64,000 nucleotides of DNA from NCBI RefSeq assembly GCF_003987645.1, contig NZ_NGKA01000009.1, forward strand, positions 48,763-112,762, written 5' to 3'. Origin of the DNA: Vagococcus elongatus (GTDB lineage Bacteria > Bacillota > Bacilli > Lactobacillales > Vagococcaceae). Shown here one piece after another: positions 25,547 to 36,437 of the stretch. Under the pieces are notes generated by a model, which searched no databases, was not told the DNA's origin, and was given only the letters and a program-made list of their open reading frames with translations. The number at the start of each line of letters is the position of its first letter. The first letter of the stretch is position 1. The translations under genes were made by a program, and so were the position numbers.

Positions 25547-26254
25547 ATGAGCGTACATATCGGTGCTGAAAAAGGGGAAATCGCAGATAAAATTTTACTG
25601 CCGGGAGATCCTTTGAGAGCCAAATATATTGCCGAAAATTTTTTAGATAATCCTCAGTTGTATAATGAAGTTCGGGGAATGCTGGGATATACAGGAACGT
25701 ATCAAGGCGTGCCGGTTTCTGTTCAGGGAACGGGCATGGGCATCCCGTCAGCGGCTATTTATGTGACGGAGTTGATCCGGGAGTATGACGTAAAGAAATT
25801 GATTCGTGTGGGGACATGCGGTTCGATTCAAAAGGACGTTCATGTTCGCGACTTGGTTTTGGCGCAGGCGGCAGCTACGTCATCAGCGGTTATCCGTAAT
25901 GACTTTCCTAAACATGACTTTCCTCAAATTGCTGATTTCAACTTGCTGATAAAAGCTTATGAGCTGGCAGTGGCAAAAGGTTTTAATATTCATGTGGGAA
26001 ATGTATTGTCAGACGATGTTTTTTACAAAGACAGCATGGACGATGTTTTTCGTCTGGGAGATCACGGAGTGTTGGGTATTGAGATGGAGGCTGCGATTAT
26101 TTATTATTTGGCTGCCAAACATCATGTTCAGGCGCTGGCATTGATGACAGTAAGTGATCATATCATCACTGGAGAAGAAACGTCTGCAGAAGAACGTCAA
26201 AAAACATTTGATGAGATGATGATTGTGGCATTGGAAACGATTATTCAGGACTAG
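25547..26254 (+). CDS. deoD: Purine-nucleoside phosphorylase II (hexameric, DeoD type)
   Basis: A 235-residue enzyme with the hexameric family motifs [16 protein letters not shown] near residue 18, [21 protein letters not shown] and the [13 protein letters not shown] active-site stretch. It accepts adenosine as well as 6-oxopurine nucleosides, so with PunA it widens purine salvage. ATG at 25547 follows AAAGGAGCGGAG. It is the last gene of the nucleoside cluster and is followed by a perfect terminator. Confidence 0.94.
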   Translation: MSVHIGAEKGEIADKILLPGDPLRAKYIAENFLDNPQLYNEVRGMLGYTGTYQGVPVSVQGTGMGIPSAAIYVTELIREYDVKKLIRVGTCGSIQKDVHVRDLVLAQAAATSSAVIRNDFPKHDFPQIADFNLLIKAYELAVAKGFNIHVGNVLSDDVFYKDSMDDVFRLGDHGVLGIEMEAAIIYYLAAKHHVQALALMTVSDHIITGEETSAEERQKTFDEMMIVALETIIQD

Positions 26255-26259
26255 TCTAA

Positions 26260-26290
26260 GCATCTGGGTTGCCCCAGATGCTTTTTTTTA
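26260..26290 (+). terminator. Intrinsic terminator of the nucleoside cluster
   Basis: The stem GCATCTGGG / CCCAGATGC has a short loop and is followed by eight T. Confidence 0.9.
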
Positions 26291-26365
26291 TCGTTAGCCA
26301 AGACGGAGGCAGTCATAGTATAATGATGATATGAGTTGTCAGTATTATCAAGGAGGTAGTGTGGA

Positions 26366-27535
26366 ATGGAAAATTTTCAGTTTTATGCACCGACAAAAAT
26401 TTTTTTTGGCGAGGAGCAGCTGAACAACTTACCGGATATTTTGCAGGAGTTTGGCGAGAAAGTGCTGCTTGTTTACGGTGGCGGGAGCATCAAGCGCAAC
26501 GGGTTATATGATGCTGTTCTAAAATTATCAGAAGACGTGTTTGAAATTCAAGAGTTGTCTGGTGTGGAGCCTAACCCTCGGATCGAAACGGTCCGCAAAG
26601 GTGTCGCTCTTTGCCGTGAGAAAAAAGTAGATGTGATCTTAGCGGTAGGTGGGGGCTCGACGATTGACTGTGCCAAAGCGATTGCCGCCGGTGTTTTTTA
26701 TGAGGGGGACCCTTGGGATTTTACCAGCGACAGCAGTCTGATTACAAAGGCTTTGCCGCTAGTCAGTGTTTTGACCTTGGCAGCGACAGGTTCGGAGATG
26801 AATTCAGGAGCGGTCATCAGTGACATGGCAAAAAATGAAAAATTATCTCTGGGGAACTCGTTAACGATTCCAAAGGCATCCATTTTGGATCCCACCTATA
26901 CGTTTACGGTACCTGAGTATCAAACCGCCGCAGGTTCTGCGGATATTATGAGTCATTTAATCGAAAATTACTTTAAACAAACAAGAGGGGCAGAAGTGCA
27001 AGACCGACTGGCGGAAGGGTTGATGCGCACGGTATTACAATACACGCCTATAGCTTTGAAGACTCCTGACAACTATGAAGCACGGGCCAATCTGATGTGG
27101 GCAAGTTCCCTAGGTTTGAACGGTTTGACCGGTCGGGGAAAAGGCGGTTCGTGGTCCTGTCACGCCATCGAACACGAACTCAGCGCCTTTTATGATATTA
27201 CTCATGGTGTGGGACTGGCCATTATTACCCCACGCTGGATGGAGCATATTTTAAGTGAGCAAACAGTTGAGAAGTTCGTATCTTTTGCAGTCAATGTGAT
27301 GGGTCTATCCTTGATAGATGATCGTTTCGCCTTAGCAAGGGAAGGCATCCGCTGCCTGAAAAATCATTTTACTTCGTGGGGAATTCCAATGACATTAGTT
27401 GATGTGGGAATTGATGGAGAAAAGCTTGAGTTAATGGCAAACAAAGCGGTGGAACATAATACTCTTGATAAAGCTTATGTTCCGCTTTATGCAGAGGATG
27501 TTCTCAGCATTTTGAAAGCCAGCTTAAATGATTAG
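26366..27535 (+). CDS. Iron-containing alcohol dehydrogenase (butanol dehydrogenase-like)
   Basis: A 389-residue group III alcohol dehydrogenase related to YugJ/BdhA. The NAD(P) site GGGSTIDCAKA is near residue 97. Metal ligands are expected in SADIMSHLIE and in HAIEHELSAFYDITHGVGLAI. It would reduce aldehydes with NAD(P)H in the cytoplasm; the true substrate is unknown. ATG at 26366 has AAGGAGG upstream. It is monocistronic, flanked by terminators on both sides. Confidence 0.85.
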   Translation: MENFQFYAPTKIFFGEEQLNNLPDILQEFGEKVLLVYGGGSIKRNGLYDAVLKLSEDVFEIQELSGVEPNPRIETVRKGVALCREKKVDVILAVGGGSTIDCAKAIAAGVFYEGDPWDFTSDSSLITKALPLVSVLTLAATGSEMNSGAVISDMAKNEKLSLGNSLTIPKASILDPTYTFTVPEYQTAAGSADIMSHLIENYFKQTRGAEVQDRLAEGLMRTVLQYTPIALKTPDNYEARANLMWASSLGLNGLTGRGKGGSWSCHAIEHELSAFYDITHGVGLAIITPRWMEHILSEQTVEKFVSFAVNVMGLSLIDDRFALAREGIRCLKNHFTSWGIPMTLVDVGIDGEKLELMANKAVEHNTLDKAYVPLYAEDVLSILKASLND

Positions 27536-27586
27536 GCCTCTTTAGGTTTTCAGTATTATCTTTATGAATGTTTCTGCGGAGACAAT

Positions 27587-27632
27587 AAAAACTGCTGTGC
27601 CGGGTAAGGTTGACCGGCACAGCAGTTTTTTG
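27587..27632. terminator. Bidirectional terminator between the alcohol dehydrogenase and gpmA
   Basis: A perfect 16-bp stem (27587-27602 with 27614-27629, core CTGCTGTGCCGG) has A tracts on one side and T tracts on the other. Confidence 0.9.
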
Positions 27633-27641
27633 ATATGGGAA

Positions 27642-28328
27642 TTATAAATAATATTTAGTAGAGAAGCTTAAATCATCCTTTAATTCATAAACGAGAGGTT
27701 TTCCAGTAGGGATTTCGAATTTTAAAATTTCTTCGTCTGTCATATCTTCCAGATATTTCGCTAAGGAACGCAAGGAGTTTCCGTGGGCGACGACCAATAC
27801 GCTTTTGTTTTCCAGTAAAGAAGGAGCAATGTGATCTTCCCAATAGGGCAGTGTCCGTTCCAAAGTGACCTTCAAACTCTCCCCTCTAGGTATGATATGA
27901 GAATCCAGATGTTGATATTTTGCTTCTTTTGTCGATGAGCGTTTGTCCTCATCAGCTAATAACGGCGGTAAAATATCATAGGAGCGGCGCCACAACAGCA
28001 CTTGTTCATCGCCGTATTGTTCGGCAGTTTCTGCTTTATTTAATCCTTGAAGAGCACCATAGTGTCTTTCGTTAAGACGCCAAGATTTTTCTTCTGGCAG
28101 CCAGAGCTGGTCGATTTCTTCCATGACAATGTGGGCGGTTTTGATGGCACGTTTTAACAAAGAGGTATAGACGATATCAAATGTAAGTCCCGCATCTTTT
28201 AGTTTTCTGCCTGCATCTGCAGCCTCCGTCAGTCCCTGTTCGCTTAAAGGAACATCTGTCCAACCAGTGAATTTGTTCTCTAGGTTCCATTTGCTTTGCC
28301 CGTGACGAATAAATACTAACGTCTTCAT
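27642..28328 (-). CDS. gpmA: 2,3-bisphosphoglycerate-dependent phosphoglycerate mutase
   Basis: A 228-residue histidine phosphatase-superfamily enzyme that interconverts 3- and 2-phosphoglycerate in glycolysis. The catalytic RHGQSKWN (phospho-histidine at His9), the GWTDVPLSEQG segment, the ERHYGALQGLNK motif and the second catalytic His in VAHGNSLR are present. The length is standard. It follows rpiA on the minus strand, 24 bp away, in a two-gene sugar phosphate unit. Confidence 0.95.
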   Translation of the reverse strand: MKTLVFIRHGQSKWNLENKFTGWTDVPLSEQGLTEAADAGRKLKDAGLTFDIVYTSLLKRAIKTAHIVMEEIDQLWLPEEKSWRLNERHYGALQGLNKAETAEQYGDEQVLLWRRSYDILPPLLADEDKRSSTKEAKYQHLDSHIIPRGESLKVTLERTLPYWEDHIAPSLLENKSVLVVAHGNSLRSLAKYLEDMTDEEILKFEIPTGKPLVYELKDDLSFSTKYYL

Positions 28329-28352
28329 TTATATTTACCTCCGTAAAAAAAT

Positions 28353-29030
28353 TTAATCCCGAACCTGAATGGTTTCGACCCCTTCTGGATGGCCCACAAT
28401 AACAGTGGACACCGTATCAAGAAACAGTCCGTGCTCTACGACACCGGCTTGCTTGATCAGCCAATCAGCAAGTTGGTGAGGGTGTTCGATTTTTCCGATA
28501 TGCAAATCGATAATATAGTTTTGGCTGTCAGTTTGTATGATTGTACCGTTGTCATCTCTTCTTAATATAGGATGGAGATTTTTTTCTGCGAATAAATTTA
28601 ATAATTGCGTTGAGCCGTATGGGATGACTTCTACCGGTAGTGGAAAGGCCCCAAGATAGTCGACCATTTTTGATTCATCCACGATCCAGATATTTTTCTT
28701 TGAACTTTCTGCCACGATTTTTTCGAATAAAAGTGCGGCACCTCCGCCTTTGATTCCTTGATAATCCTTGCTTATTTCATCTGCGCCATCAATGGTGACA
28801 TCCACATGAGTCACATCATCAATGCTTTTCAAAGGGATATTTAAAGCAAGTGCCTGCTTTTCTGTTGCCTTTGACGTGGTCACGCCGATCACCTTTAAAT
28901 TTTCCTCATTTACTCGGCGGCCGATTTCTTCTACCATATAATAGGCAGTCGAGCCGGTTCCCAATCCCACGATCATGCCGTCTTCGACATATTTAGCAGC
29001 TTCAATGCCGACCAATTGTTTTAAATTCAT
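28353..29030 (-). CDS. rpiA: Ribose-5-phosphate isomerase A
   Basis: A 225-residue enzyme with [16 protein letters not shown] (residues 22-37), the catalytic region [25 protein letters not shown] and DESK. It converts ribose 5-phosphate to ribulose 5-phosphate, consuming the pentose phosphate made by the nucleoside cluster. The start ATG at 29030 has AAAGGAGAG upstream. Confidence 0.95.
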   Translation of the reverse strand: MNLKQLVGIEAAKYVEDGMIVGLGTGSTAYYMVEEIGRRVNEENLKVIGVTTSKATEKQALALNIPLKSIDDVTHVDVTIDGADEISKDYQGIKGGGAALLFEKIVAESSKKNIWIVDESKMVDYLGAFPLPVEVIPYGSTQLLNLFAEKNLHPILRRDDNGTIIQTDSQNYIIDLHIGKIEHPHQLADWLIKQAGVVEHGLFLDTVSTVIVGHPEGVETIQVRD

Positions 29031-29409
29031 TTATTCCACTCTCTCCTTTAACTTTCTGCTACTATTTTATCGTTGTTTGTCAAAAAAAGATAGAGGAAAC
29101 TGTTTGGGGGTAATTATCTTTCTTAAATAGATAAAAAGGTTTCATGGCATAAAATGTGTCCGGAAATTCCTCAGTAAAAATTCTTAAAAAAAGTGACAGC
29201 TGATGATTGACAGTTTTTTTTAATTGTGATAAGCTTTTAAAGGTGCTTTATGTACAGGTTTCTATTTCGAATAGACGTTCTGACTGTTCAGAAAAAGCAT
29301 TTTACACGGTAATTGTCATTGCAAGAGAACTTGCATTCTTTTTTATCGTAAAAAATGAACCACCAGGATGTGTGGTACTAGAAAGACAGCTAGGGAAGGA
29401 GGAAAAAGG
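29031..29409 (+). promoter_or_regulatory. rpsL operon promoter and leader
   Basis: TTGACA (29207-29212) with TAAGCT or GATAAG 15-17 bp downstream is a plausible promoter about 200 bp ahead of rpsL. The leader contains CTATT / AATAG near 29262 and a small hairpin TGCAAG / CTTGCA near 29320, followed by TTCTTTTTT, which looks like a weak attenuator. No gene is present apart from the extended rpsL frame, which is rejected. The left edge carries the rpiA upstream region. Confidence 0.5.
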
Positions 29410-29829
29410 ATGCCAACAATTAACCAATTGATTCGTAAATCTCGTAAATCAAAACCAACTAAATCTGGCTCACCAGCATTGGGTAAAGGCTATAATAGTT
29501 TGAAAAAGTCTCATACAGACACTAACTCTCCTCAAAAACGCGGAGTATGTACACGTGTAGGTACGATGACACCTAAAAAACCAAACTCAGCTCTACGTAA
29601 ATTTGCTCGTGTTCGTTTGTCAAATAATATTGAGGTGACTGCTTATATCCCTGGGATTGGGCATAACCTTCAAGAACATAGTGTGGTACTGATTCGCGGC
29701 GGACGTGTGAAAGACTTGCCAGGGGTACGTTATCATATCGTTCGTGGAGCGCTTGATACTGCGGGTGTGACTGATCGCCAACAAAGTCGTTCTAAGTATG
29801 GTGCGAAAAAACCTAAAGCAAAAAAATAA
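29410..29829 (+). CDS. rpsL: Ribosomal protein S12
   Basis: A 139-residue S12 of the small subunit, next to the decoding site. The conserved [11 protein letters not shown] loop, where streptomycin-resistance changes arise, carries the usual Lys residues. The ATG at 29410 ([11 protein letters not shown]) follows GGAAGGAGG; the longer frame from 29368 is leader. It is the first gene of the rpsL-rpsG-fusA-tuf string. Confidence 0.97.
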   Translation: MPTINQLIRKSRKSKPTKSGSPALGKGYNSLKKSHTDTNSPQKRGVCTRVGTMTPKKPNSALRKFARVRLSNNIEVTAYIPGIGHNLQEHSVVLIRGGRVKDLPGVRYHIVRGALDTAGVTDRQQSRSKYGAKKPKAKK

Positions 29830-29888
29830 ACAGCTAACTGAAATATTAAAAATACATGGAATAAGAATTTTTGGAAGGAGGAATTTGA

Positions 29889-30359
29889 ATGCCTCGAAAA
29901 GGTCCTGTTGCAAAACGTGAAGTTTTACCAGATCCTATTTATCAATCAAAAGATGTTACCAGATTAATCAACCGTGTCATGGTTGACGGAAAACGTGGTA
30001 CGGCATCAAATATCATCTATAGTGCTTTTGATATCATTAAAGAATCTACAGGAAACGATCCATTGGAAGTGTTTATGCAGGCAATGGATAATGTGAAACC
30101 TGATTTAGAAGTAAAAGCTCGCCGTGTAGGTGGCTCAAACTATCAAGTGCCGGTTGAGGTTCGTCCAGAACGTCAAATCACTCTAGCTTTACGTTGGATC
30201 GTAAGTTATTCACGCAATCGCGGAGAACATACGATGGAACAACGTCTGGCAAAAGAATTGATGGATGCTGCTAACAATACAGGCGCTTCAGTTAAGAAAC
30301 GTGAAGACACTCATAAAATGGCAGAAGCTAACAGAGCATTTGCTCACTACCGTTGGTAA
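29889..30359 (+). CDS. rpsG: Ribosomal protein S7
   Basis: A 156-residue S7 that nucleates assembly of the 30S head by binding the 3' major domain of 16S rRNA. It starts [11 protein letters not shown] and ends AFAHYRW as is typical. ATG at 29889 follows GGAAGGAGG, 59 bp after rpsL. Confidence 0.97.
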   Translation: MPRKGPVAKREVLPDPIYQSKDVTRLINRVMVDGKRGTASNIIYSAFDIIKESTGNDPLEVFMQAMDNVKPDLEVKARRVGGSNYQVPVEVRPERQITLALRWIVSYSRNRGEHTMEQRLAKELMDAANNTGASVKKREDTHKMAEANRAFAHYRW

Positions 30360-30459
30360 AATCCTCTATGGCTTTTCATTTTATTTGCGAAAAGTCCGCT
30401 GCAGTCATGCAGCATGATTAGAAATAGCAGTAGTTAAATTAAGAGAGGAGAAATTTAGA

Positions 30460-32550
30460 ATGCCTAGAGAATTTTCGTTGGAAAAAACTCGTAACATTGG
30501 TATTATGGCCCATATCGATGCTGGTAAAACGACCACAACCGAACGTATTTTATACTATACCGGTAAAATCCATAAAATAGGAGAGACTCATGATGGAGCT
30601 TCTCAAATGGACTGGATGGAGCAGGAGCAAGAGCGTGGTATTACAATCACCTCTGCTGCTACAACAGCTCAGTGGAAAGGGCATCGTATAAATATTATTG
30701 ATACACCAGGACACGTGGACTTTACAGTTGAAGTAGAACGTTCACTACGCGTGTTGGACGGTGCAGTAACGGTATTGGATGCTCAATCAGGTGTTGAACC
30801 GCAAACAGAAACAGTTTGGCGTCAAGCAACGACTTATGGTGTGCCTCGAATCGTATTCATTAATAAAATGGATAAAGTCGGCGCAGACTTCTTATACTCA
30901 GTAGGGACTTTGCATGATCGCTTGCAAGCGAATGCTCACCCAGTTCAATTGCCAATCGGTGCAGAAGACGATTTTGTCGGCATCATTGATTTGATTGAAA
31001 TGGAAGCAACTATGTACGGTAACGACTTGGGAACAGAAAACACTATTGGCCCAATCCCAGCTGAGCACGAAGAACTAGCTCAAGAATGGCGTGAAAAATT
31101 AGTGGAAGCTGTAGCTGAAACTGATGAAGACTTGATGATGAAGTACTTAGAAGGGGAAGAAATTTCAAAAGATGAGTTGAAAGCGGCGATTCGTCGTGCA
31201 ACTATCGCAGTTGAATTTTACCCTGTGTTCTGTGGGACAGCCTTCAAAAACAAAGGTGTTCAGCTGTTGTTGGACGGTGCGATTGATTATTTACCAGCAC
31301 CAATCGACATTGCAGCTATTACAGGAATTAATCCTGATACAGAAGAAGAAGAAGAACGTGCATCTTCTGATGAAGAACCATTTTCAGCGCTAGCATTTAA
31401 AGTAATGACTGACCCGTTTGTTGGACGTTTGACATTCTTCCGTGTGTACTCAGGAGTCTTACAGTCTGGTTCATATGTTAAAAATGCAACAAAAGGCAAA
31501 CGTGAACGTGTTGGACGTATCTTGCAGATGCACGCTAACACACGTAAAGAAATTACAGAAGTTTACGCTGGAGATATCGCTGCAGCTGTTGGATTGAAAG
31601 ATACAACAACTGGAGATTCATTGTGTGACGAGAAACATCCGATCATCCTTGAATCAATGGAATTTCCTGAGCCGGTTATCGAAGTGGCAATTGAGCCTAA
31701 ATCGAAAGCTGACCAAGATAAAATGGGAATTGCGTTGCAAAAACTTTCAGAAGAAGACCCAACGTTCCGTGCATCAACAAATGCTGAAACTGGCGAAACA
31801 ATTATTGCCGGTATGGGAGAACTTCACTTAGATGTTCTTGTAGACCGGATGCGTCGTGAGTTTAAAGTTGAAGCAAACGTGGGAGCACCTCAAGTATCTT
31901 ACCGTGAAACATTTAGAGCCCCTCTTACTCAAGCTGAAGGTAAATTTATCCGTCAGTCTGGTGGTAAAGGTCAATATGGACACGTTTGGATCGAATTCAC
32001 ACCAAATGAAGAAGGTGCCGGATTTGAATTTGAGAATGCGATTGTTGGGGGAGTTGTTCCTCGAGAATATATCCCAGCAGTTGAAGCTGGACTTGGAGCA
32101 GCAATGGAGAACGGTATTTTAGCTGGTTATCCTTTAGTGGATATCAAAGCTAAATTATATGACGGTTCTTACCATGATGTTGACTCAAGTGAGACTGCTT
32201 TCCGTGTTGCTGCCTCTATGGCTTTGCGCGCGGCATCTAAAAAAGCTAATCCTGTGATTTTGGAACCAATCATGGCTGTAGAAGTTGTGATTCCAGAAGA
32301 TTATCTTGGAGATATCATGGGACATGTCACTGCTCGTCGTGGACGGGTTGAGGGTATGGAAGCTCGCAGCGGCGGTACTCAAGTCGTTAAAGCAATGGTA
32401 CCACTATCTGAAATGTTTGGTTACGCAACAACCTTGCGTTCAGCCACTCAAGGACGCGGTGTCTTTACAATGGTATTCGACCATTACGAAGATGTTCCTA
32501 AGTCTATTCAGGAAGAAATTATCAAAAAACATGGCGGCTCTGCTGAATAA
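30460..32550 (+). CDS. fusA: Elongation factor G
   Basis: A 696-residue translational GTPase that drives translocation and, with RRF, ribosome recycling. G motifs: [12 protein letters not shown] (G1), DTPGHVDF (G3) and NKMD (G4), followed by the five-domain architecture with the late [15 protein letters not shown] domain IV segment. Start ATG at 30460 has GAGAGGAG. It sits 100 bp after rpsG. Confidence 0.97.
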   Translation: MPREFSLEKTRNIGIMAHIDAGKTTTTERILYYTGKIHKIGETHDGASQMDWMEQEQERGITITSAATTAQWKGHRINIIDTPGHVDFTVEVERSLRVLDGAVTVLDAQSGVEPQTETVWRQATTYGVPRIVFINKMDKVGADFLYSVGTLHDRLQANAHPVQLPIGAEDDFVGIIDLIEMEATMYGNDLGTENTIGPIPAEHEELAQEWREKLVEAVAETDEDLMMKYLEGEEISKDELKAAIRRATIAVEFYPVFCGTAFKNKGVQLLLDGAIDYLPAPIDIAAITGINPDTEEEEERASSDEEPFSALAFKVMTDPFVGRLTFFRVYSGVLQSGSYVKNATKGKRERVGRILQMHANTRKEITEVYAGDIAAAVGLKDTTTGDSLCDEKHPIILESMEFPEPVIEVAIEPKSKADQDKMGIALQKLSEEDPTFRASTNAETGETIIAGMGELHLDVLVDRMRREFKVEANVGAPQVSYRETFRAPLTQAEGKFIRQSGGKGQYGHVWIEFTPNEEGAGFEFENAIVGGVVPREYIPAVEAGLGAAMENGILAGYPLVDIKAKLYDGSYHDVDSSETAFRVAASMALRAASKKANPVILEPIMAVEVVIPEDYLGDIMGHVTARRGRVEGMEARSGGTQVVKAMVPLSEMFGYATTLRSATQGRGVFTMVFDHYEDVPKSIQEEIIKKHGGSAE

Positions 32551-32605
32551 ACATTAAGACTGTTCATTTTGTAGAAAATCATGTAAACTAACAGTGAGAT
32601 TAACC

Positions 32606-32622
32606 CCCGGCATTGTGCCGGG
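32606..32622 (+). other. GC-rich hairpin in the fusA-tuf intergenic region
   Basis: CCCGGCA / TGCCGGG around TTG is a perfect 7-bp stem without a T tract. It may be an mRNA processing or stabilising element between fusA and tuf, which is made in greater amount. Confidence 0.45.
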
Positions 32623-32670
32623 AGATTTATCAAAAATATTAATTATATTTTCTAGGAGGATTATTTTAAA

Positions 32671-33858
32671 ATGGCTAAAGAAAAATTTGACCGTTCTAAA
32701 CCACACGTAAATATTGGTACAATCGGACACGTTGACCATGGTAAAACAACATTATCAGCTGCTATTGCAACTGTATTATCAAAAGCTTTGGGCGGAGAAG
32801 CTAAAGGCTACGACGAAATCGACAACGCTCCAGAAGAAAAAGAACGTGGAATCACAATCAGCACGTCTCATATCGAATATGAAACTGCTAACCGTCACTA
32901 TGCTCACGTTGACTGCCCAGGACACGCGGACTACGTTAAAAACATGATCACTGGTGCTGCTCAAATGGACGGCGCTATCTTAGTTGTATCAGCTGCTGAT
33001 GGTCCAATGCCACAAACTCGCGAGCACATCCTATTGTCTCGTAACGTTGGTGTACCATACATCGTTGTTTTCTTAAACAAAATGGATATGGTTGACGACG
33101 AAGAATTATTAGAATTAGTTGAAATGGAAGTTCGTGACCTATTATCAGAGTATGACTTCCCAGGAGACGATACTCCAATCGTTGCAGGTTCAGCTTTGAA
33201 AGCATTAGAAGGCGATGCTGACTACGAACAAAAAATCTTGGATTTGATGGCTGAAGTAGATGCTTACATTCCAACACCAGAACGTGACACTGACAAACCA
33301 TTCATGATGCCTGTTGAGGACGTATTCTCAATCACAGGTCGTGGAACAGTTGCTACAGGCCGTGTTGAACGTGGATCTGTTAAAGTCGGTGACGAAGTTG
33401 AAGTCATCGGTATTGCTGAAGAAACAAGCAAAACAACTGTTACAGGTGTAGAAATGTTCCGTAAATTATTGGATTATGCAGAAGCTGGAGACAACATCGG
33501 AGCATTGCTTCGTGGAGTATCTCGTGACGATATCCAACGTGGACAAGTATTAGCAAAACCAGGAACAATTACGCCACATACTAAGTTTAATGCTGAAGTT
33601 TATGTATTGAGTAAAGAAGAAGGCGGACGTCATACACCGTTCTTCGGAAACTACCGTCCTCAATTCTACTTCCGTACAACTGACGTGACAGGTGTTATCG
33701 AATTGCCAGAAGGAACTGAAATGGTTATGCCTGGCGACAACGTAACAATCGACGTTGAATTAATCCACCCAATCGCTATTGAAGAAGGAACTCGCTTCTC
33801 AATTCGTGAAGGCGGACGTACAGTAGGATCTGGAGTAGTATCTACTATTCTTAGTTAA
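32671..33858 (+). CDS. tuf: Elongation factor Tu
   Basis: A 395-residue GTPase that delivers aminoacyl-tRNA to the ribosome. G1 [10 protein letters not shown]3 DCPGHADY and G4 NKMD are present, with domains II and III following. Codon use is highly biased (for example, near-exclusive use of preferred codons), as expected for one of the most abundant proteins. ATG at 32671 follows TAGGAGG. A terminator ends the unit. Confidence 0.97.
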   Translation: MAKEKFDRSKPHVNIGTIGHVDHGKTTLSAAIATVLSKALGGEAKGYDEIDNAPEEKERGITISTSHIEYETANRHYAHVDCPGHADYVKNMITGAAQMDGAILVVSAADGPMPQTREHILLSRNVGVPYIVVFLNKMDMVDDEELLELVEMEVRDLLSEYDFPGDDTPIVAGSALKALEGDADYEQKILDLMAEVDAYIPTPERDTDKPFMMPVEDVFSITGRGTVATGRVERGSVKVGDEVEVIGIAEETSKTTVTGVEMFRKLLDYAEAGDNIGALLRGVSRDDIQRGQVLAKPGTITPHTKFNAEVYVLSKEEGGRHTPFFGNYRPQFYFRTTDVTGVIELPEGTEMVMPGDNVTIDVELIHPIAIEEGTRFSIREGGRTVGSGVVSTILS

Positions 33859-33880
33859 TTGTAAGTTGTAAAATATAAAA

Positions 33881-33919
33881 GGTGCAAACAACATGAAAAT
33901 GGTGCTTGCATCTTTTTTT
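33881..33919 (+). terminator. Intrinsic terminator after tuf
   Basis: The stem GGTGCAA / TTGCATC with an inner CAT / ATG pairing is followed by seven T. Confidence 0.8.
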
Positions 33920-34289
33920 ATCTGAAAATCCTTTGGTTAAATAATTATTGAGAGTTGCTATGAAATCAAGTGTGCACGAAAATATATCTTTGATATATTT
34001 TTATACTTGAGGCTATGAGATACCAATTAAAAAAATTGTCTAATAAGAATTTAATTGGGGAAGAACTCACTAGCTTGATGAGACCAATTTTTTATTAAAA
34101 CAAAACCAGGGCCTTTGTTTTGACAAATATAAAAGAATGACTACAATAAGTTATTGTCTATATATAGAAGAAAGTATCTTTTCCCCTGTTTTTTTGAAAA
34201 GAAGAGTCACTTATTTAATGTATAGAAATTTTTTTTGTTAAACCTCACGATACATCAGGAAAAAAGTAGTTTTAAAGGCTAAAAAAGCT
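33920..34289. other. AT-rich intergenic region between tuf and the S10 operon
   Basis: These 370 bp are strongly AT-rich. Short inverted repeats occur (for example CCAATTAAAA near 34023 and ACCAATTTTTT near 34083), but no RBS-linked reading frame, RNA gene or mobile element end can be supported. Confidence 0.4.
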
Positions 34290-34490
34290 TGCAATCACGC
34301 TTTGTATTGTGTATAATTTCAAGGGTGCTGTGTTCAGACTAACACAACACAGATGGGGGACCGGAAGAAAACCTATCAGGCTGGGAAACGAAAGGTTGCG
34401 ACACGCCCGGAAGAGTTGCCATGGAAGGTCGTGGCGGATATTTTCGTGGAGCTATGTCTAATTTTTAAAATAGGCGAAGGAGGGAAAAAA
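34290..34490 (+). promoter_or_regulatory. S10 operon promoter and structured leader
   Basis: TTGCAA (34290-34295), a 17-bp spacer and TATAAT (34313-34318) make a strong promoter. The roughly 165-nt transcribed leader starts with a CTGTGTT / AACACAACACAG hairpin and has GC-rich segments unlike the AT-rich flank, so it is probably structured. Autoregulation by an operon-encoded ribosomal protein is plausible but not shown. Confidence 0.65.
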
Positions 34491-34799
34491 ATGGCAAAGC
34501 AAAAAATTCGTATTCGTTTAAAAGCGTATGAACATCGTGTTTTAGATCAGTCTGCAGAGAAAATTGTAGAAACAGCAAAGAGAACAGGAGCTGATATCTC
34601 AGGTCCGATTCCACTACCAACGGAACGTTCAGTGTATACAGTTATTCGTGCGACACATAAATACAAAGATTCACGTGAACAATTTGAAATGCGAACTCAC
34701 AAACGTCTGATTGACATTGTGAACCCTACACCAAAGACAGTTGATGCTTTAATGAAGCTAGACTTGCCAAGCGGTGTAAATATTGAGATCAAACTATAA
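34491..34799 (+). CDS. rpsJ: Ribosomal protein S10
   Basis: A 102-residue S10 (NusE), which also takes part in transcription antitermination. It begins [15 protein letters not shown] and includes the usual [14 protein letters not shown]. The ATG at 34491 follows GAAGGAGGG; the in-frame upstream extension to 34353 is leader sequence. First gene of the S10 operon. Confidence 0.97.
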   Translation: MAKQKIRIRLKAYEHRVLDQSAEKIVETAKRTGADISGPIPLPTERSVYTVIRATHKYKDSREQFEMRTHKRLIDIVNPTPKTVDALMKLDLPSGVNIEIKL

Positions 34800-34825
34800 A
34801 AAAATAAGATGATGGAGGTGTACTC

Positions 34826-35458
34826 ATGACCAAAGGAATCTTAGGAACAAAAGTAGGTATGACGCAAATTTTTACGGAAATCGGAGAACTAATTCCAGTA
34901 ACAGTAATCGAAGCTGAACCAAACGTTGTTTTACAAGTTAAAACAAACGAAACAGACGGTTACGAAGCTGTGCAGCTTGGTTTTCAAAGTAAACGTGAAA
35001 TTTTAGCGAACAAACCTGCGAAAGGTCATGTTGCTAAAGCAAAAGCAACTCCTAAGCGCTTCATTAAAGAGTTTAAAGATGTTGAGCTGGGAGAATACGA
35101 AGTAGGACAGGAAATAACGGTAGATGTTTTCCAAGCGGGTGACATCGTAAACGTAACAGGTACAACGAAGGGTAAAGGATACCAAGGGGTTATCAAACGC
35201 CATGGTCAAGCACGTGGGCCAATGAGCCACGGTTCTCGCTACCATCGTCGTCCTGGGTCAATGGGTCCAGTCGATCCGAATCGCGTATTTAAAAATAAAA
35301 AATTAGCCGGACAAATGGGTGGCGATCGTGTCACTATCCAAAACTTGGAAGTTGTGCGGGTAGATCCTGAGAAAAATGTTATCTTGATCAAAGGTAATGT
35401 GCCAGGTTCTAAAAAATCGTTAGTTCAAATTCAGCAGTCAGCAAAAGCTGCTAAATAA
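34826..35458 (+). CDS. rplC: Ribosomal protein L3
   Basis: A 210-residue L3, an early-assembling 50S protein reaching towards the peptidyl transferase centre. The [10 protein letters not shown] start and the [13 protein letters not shown] loop are present. ATG at 34826 follows GATGGAGGT. The gap from rpsJ is 26 bp. Confidence 0.97.
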   Translation: MTKGILGTKVGMTQIFTEIGELIPVTVIEAEPNVVLQVKTNETDGYEAVQLGFQSKREILANKPAKGHVAKAKATPKRFIKEFKDVELGEYEVGQEITVDVFQAGDIVNVTGTTKGKGYQGVIKRHGQARGPMSHGSRYHRRPGSMGPVDPNRVFKNKKLAGQMGGDRVTIQNLEVVRVDPEKNVILIKGNVPGSKKSLVQIQQSAKAAK

Positions 35459-35484
35459 TTGTCGAAGAGAGGAGGAACTAAGGA

Positions 35485-36108
35485 ATGACAACTGTAGCAT
35501 TATTTAAACAAGATGGTACAAAAAATGGTGAAGTAGAATTAAACGAGTCCATTTTCGGTATCGAACCAAATGAAAGTGTCGTATTTGATGCAATTATTAT
35601 GCAACGTGCTTCTCTGAGACAAGGAACACATGCAGTCAAAAATCGCAGTGCGGTTCGCGGCGGTGGTCGCAAACCATGGCGTCAAAAAGGAACAGGCCGT
35701 GCCCGTCAAGGGTCAATTCGTTCACCACAATGGCGTGGAGGAGGCATTGTTTTTGGACCAACACCACGTTCATACGGCTACAAACTTCCTAGAAAAGTTC
35801 GTCGATTAGCAATTCGTTCAGTATTATCTGAGAAAGTTGCTCAAAATAATTTGGTAGTAGTAGATGCATTGACATTTGATGCACCTAAAACAAAAGACTT
35901 CAAAGAGGTTTTATCTAACTTGGACGTCACAGCCAAAGTGTTGTTAGTACTAGAAGACGGCAATGATTTCGCAGCGTTATCAGCTCGTAATCTGCCAAAT
36001 GTTTCTATCGTATCAGCTGGAAATGTCAGTGTGTTGGATGTTGTATCCAATGATAAAATGCTGATGACTCAAGCTGCCCTTACTCAATTAGAGGAGGTGC
36101 TTGCATAA
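35485..36108 (+). CDS. rplD: Ribosomal protein L4
   Basis: A 207-residue L4 with the long tentacle that lines the exit tunnel ([18 protein letters not shown], near residues 61-78), the site of macrolide-related changes. ATG at 35485 follows GAGGAGG. Its stop overlaps the start of rplW by one base. Confidence 0.97.
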   Translation: MTTVALFKQDGTKNGEVELNESIFGIEPNESVVFDAIIMQRASLRQGTHAVKNRSAVRGGGRKPWRQKGTGRARQGSIRSPQWRGGGIVFGPTPRSYGYKLPRKVRRLAIRSVLSEKVAQNNLVVVDALTFDAPKTKDFKEVLSNLDVTAKVLLVLEDGNDFAALSARNLPNVSIVSAGNVSVLDVVSNDKMLMTQAALTQLEEVLA

Positions 36109-36395
36109 TGGAATTATTTGATGTCATTAAAAAGCCGGTTATCACTGAGGAATCCATGTTGGCAATGGACGAGAAAAAATATACGTTTGACGTAGATACT
36201 CGTGCCAATAAAACATTAGTTAAACAAGCGGTTGAAGCAGCGTTTGATGTGAAAGTTAAAAATGTTAACATCATGAATGTTAAACCTAAATTAAAACGGA
36301 TGGGTCGTTACGCCGGATATACAAACAAACGTCGTAAAGCAATTGTGACTCTGACAGAAGATTCGAAAGAAATTCAAATATTTGACGGCGAATAG
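36108..36395 (+). CDS. rplW: Ribosomal protein L23
   Basis: A 95-residue L23 at the tunnel exit, the docking site for trigger factor and SRP. It shows [11 protein letters not shown] at the start and the usual [16 protein letters not shown] loop. TAATG overlap with rplD indicates coupled translation. Confidence 0.96.
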   Translation: MELFDVIKKPVITEESMLAMDEKKYTFDVDTRANKTLVKQAVEAAFDVKVKNVNIMNVKPKLKRMGRYAGYTNKRRKAIVTLTEDSKEIQIFDGE

Positions 36396-36437
36396 CCTCA
36401 AGTAAGCTACTCATTTTTAAAGTAGGAGGGAATATAC

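Noticed and set aside
34353..34490. N-terminal extension of S10
   Set aside because: The family start [11 protein letters not shown] has its own AAGGAGGG, and the upstream part is leader RNA after the promoter.
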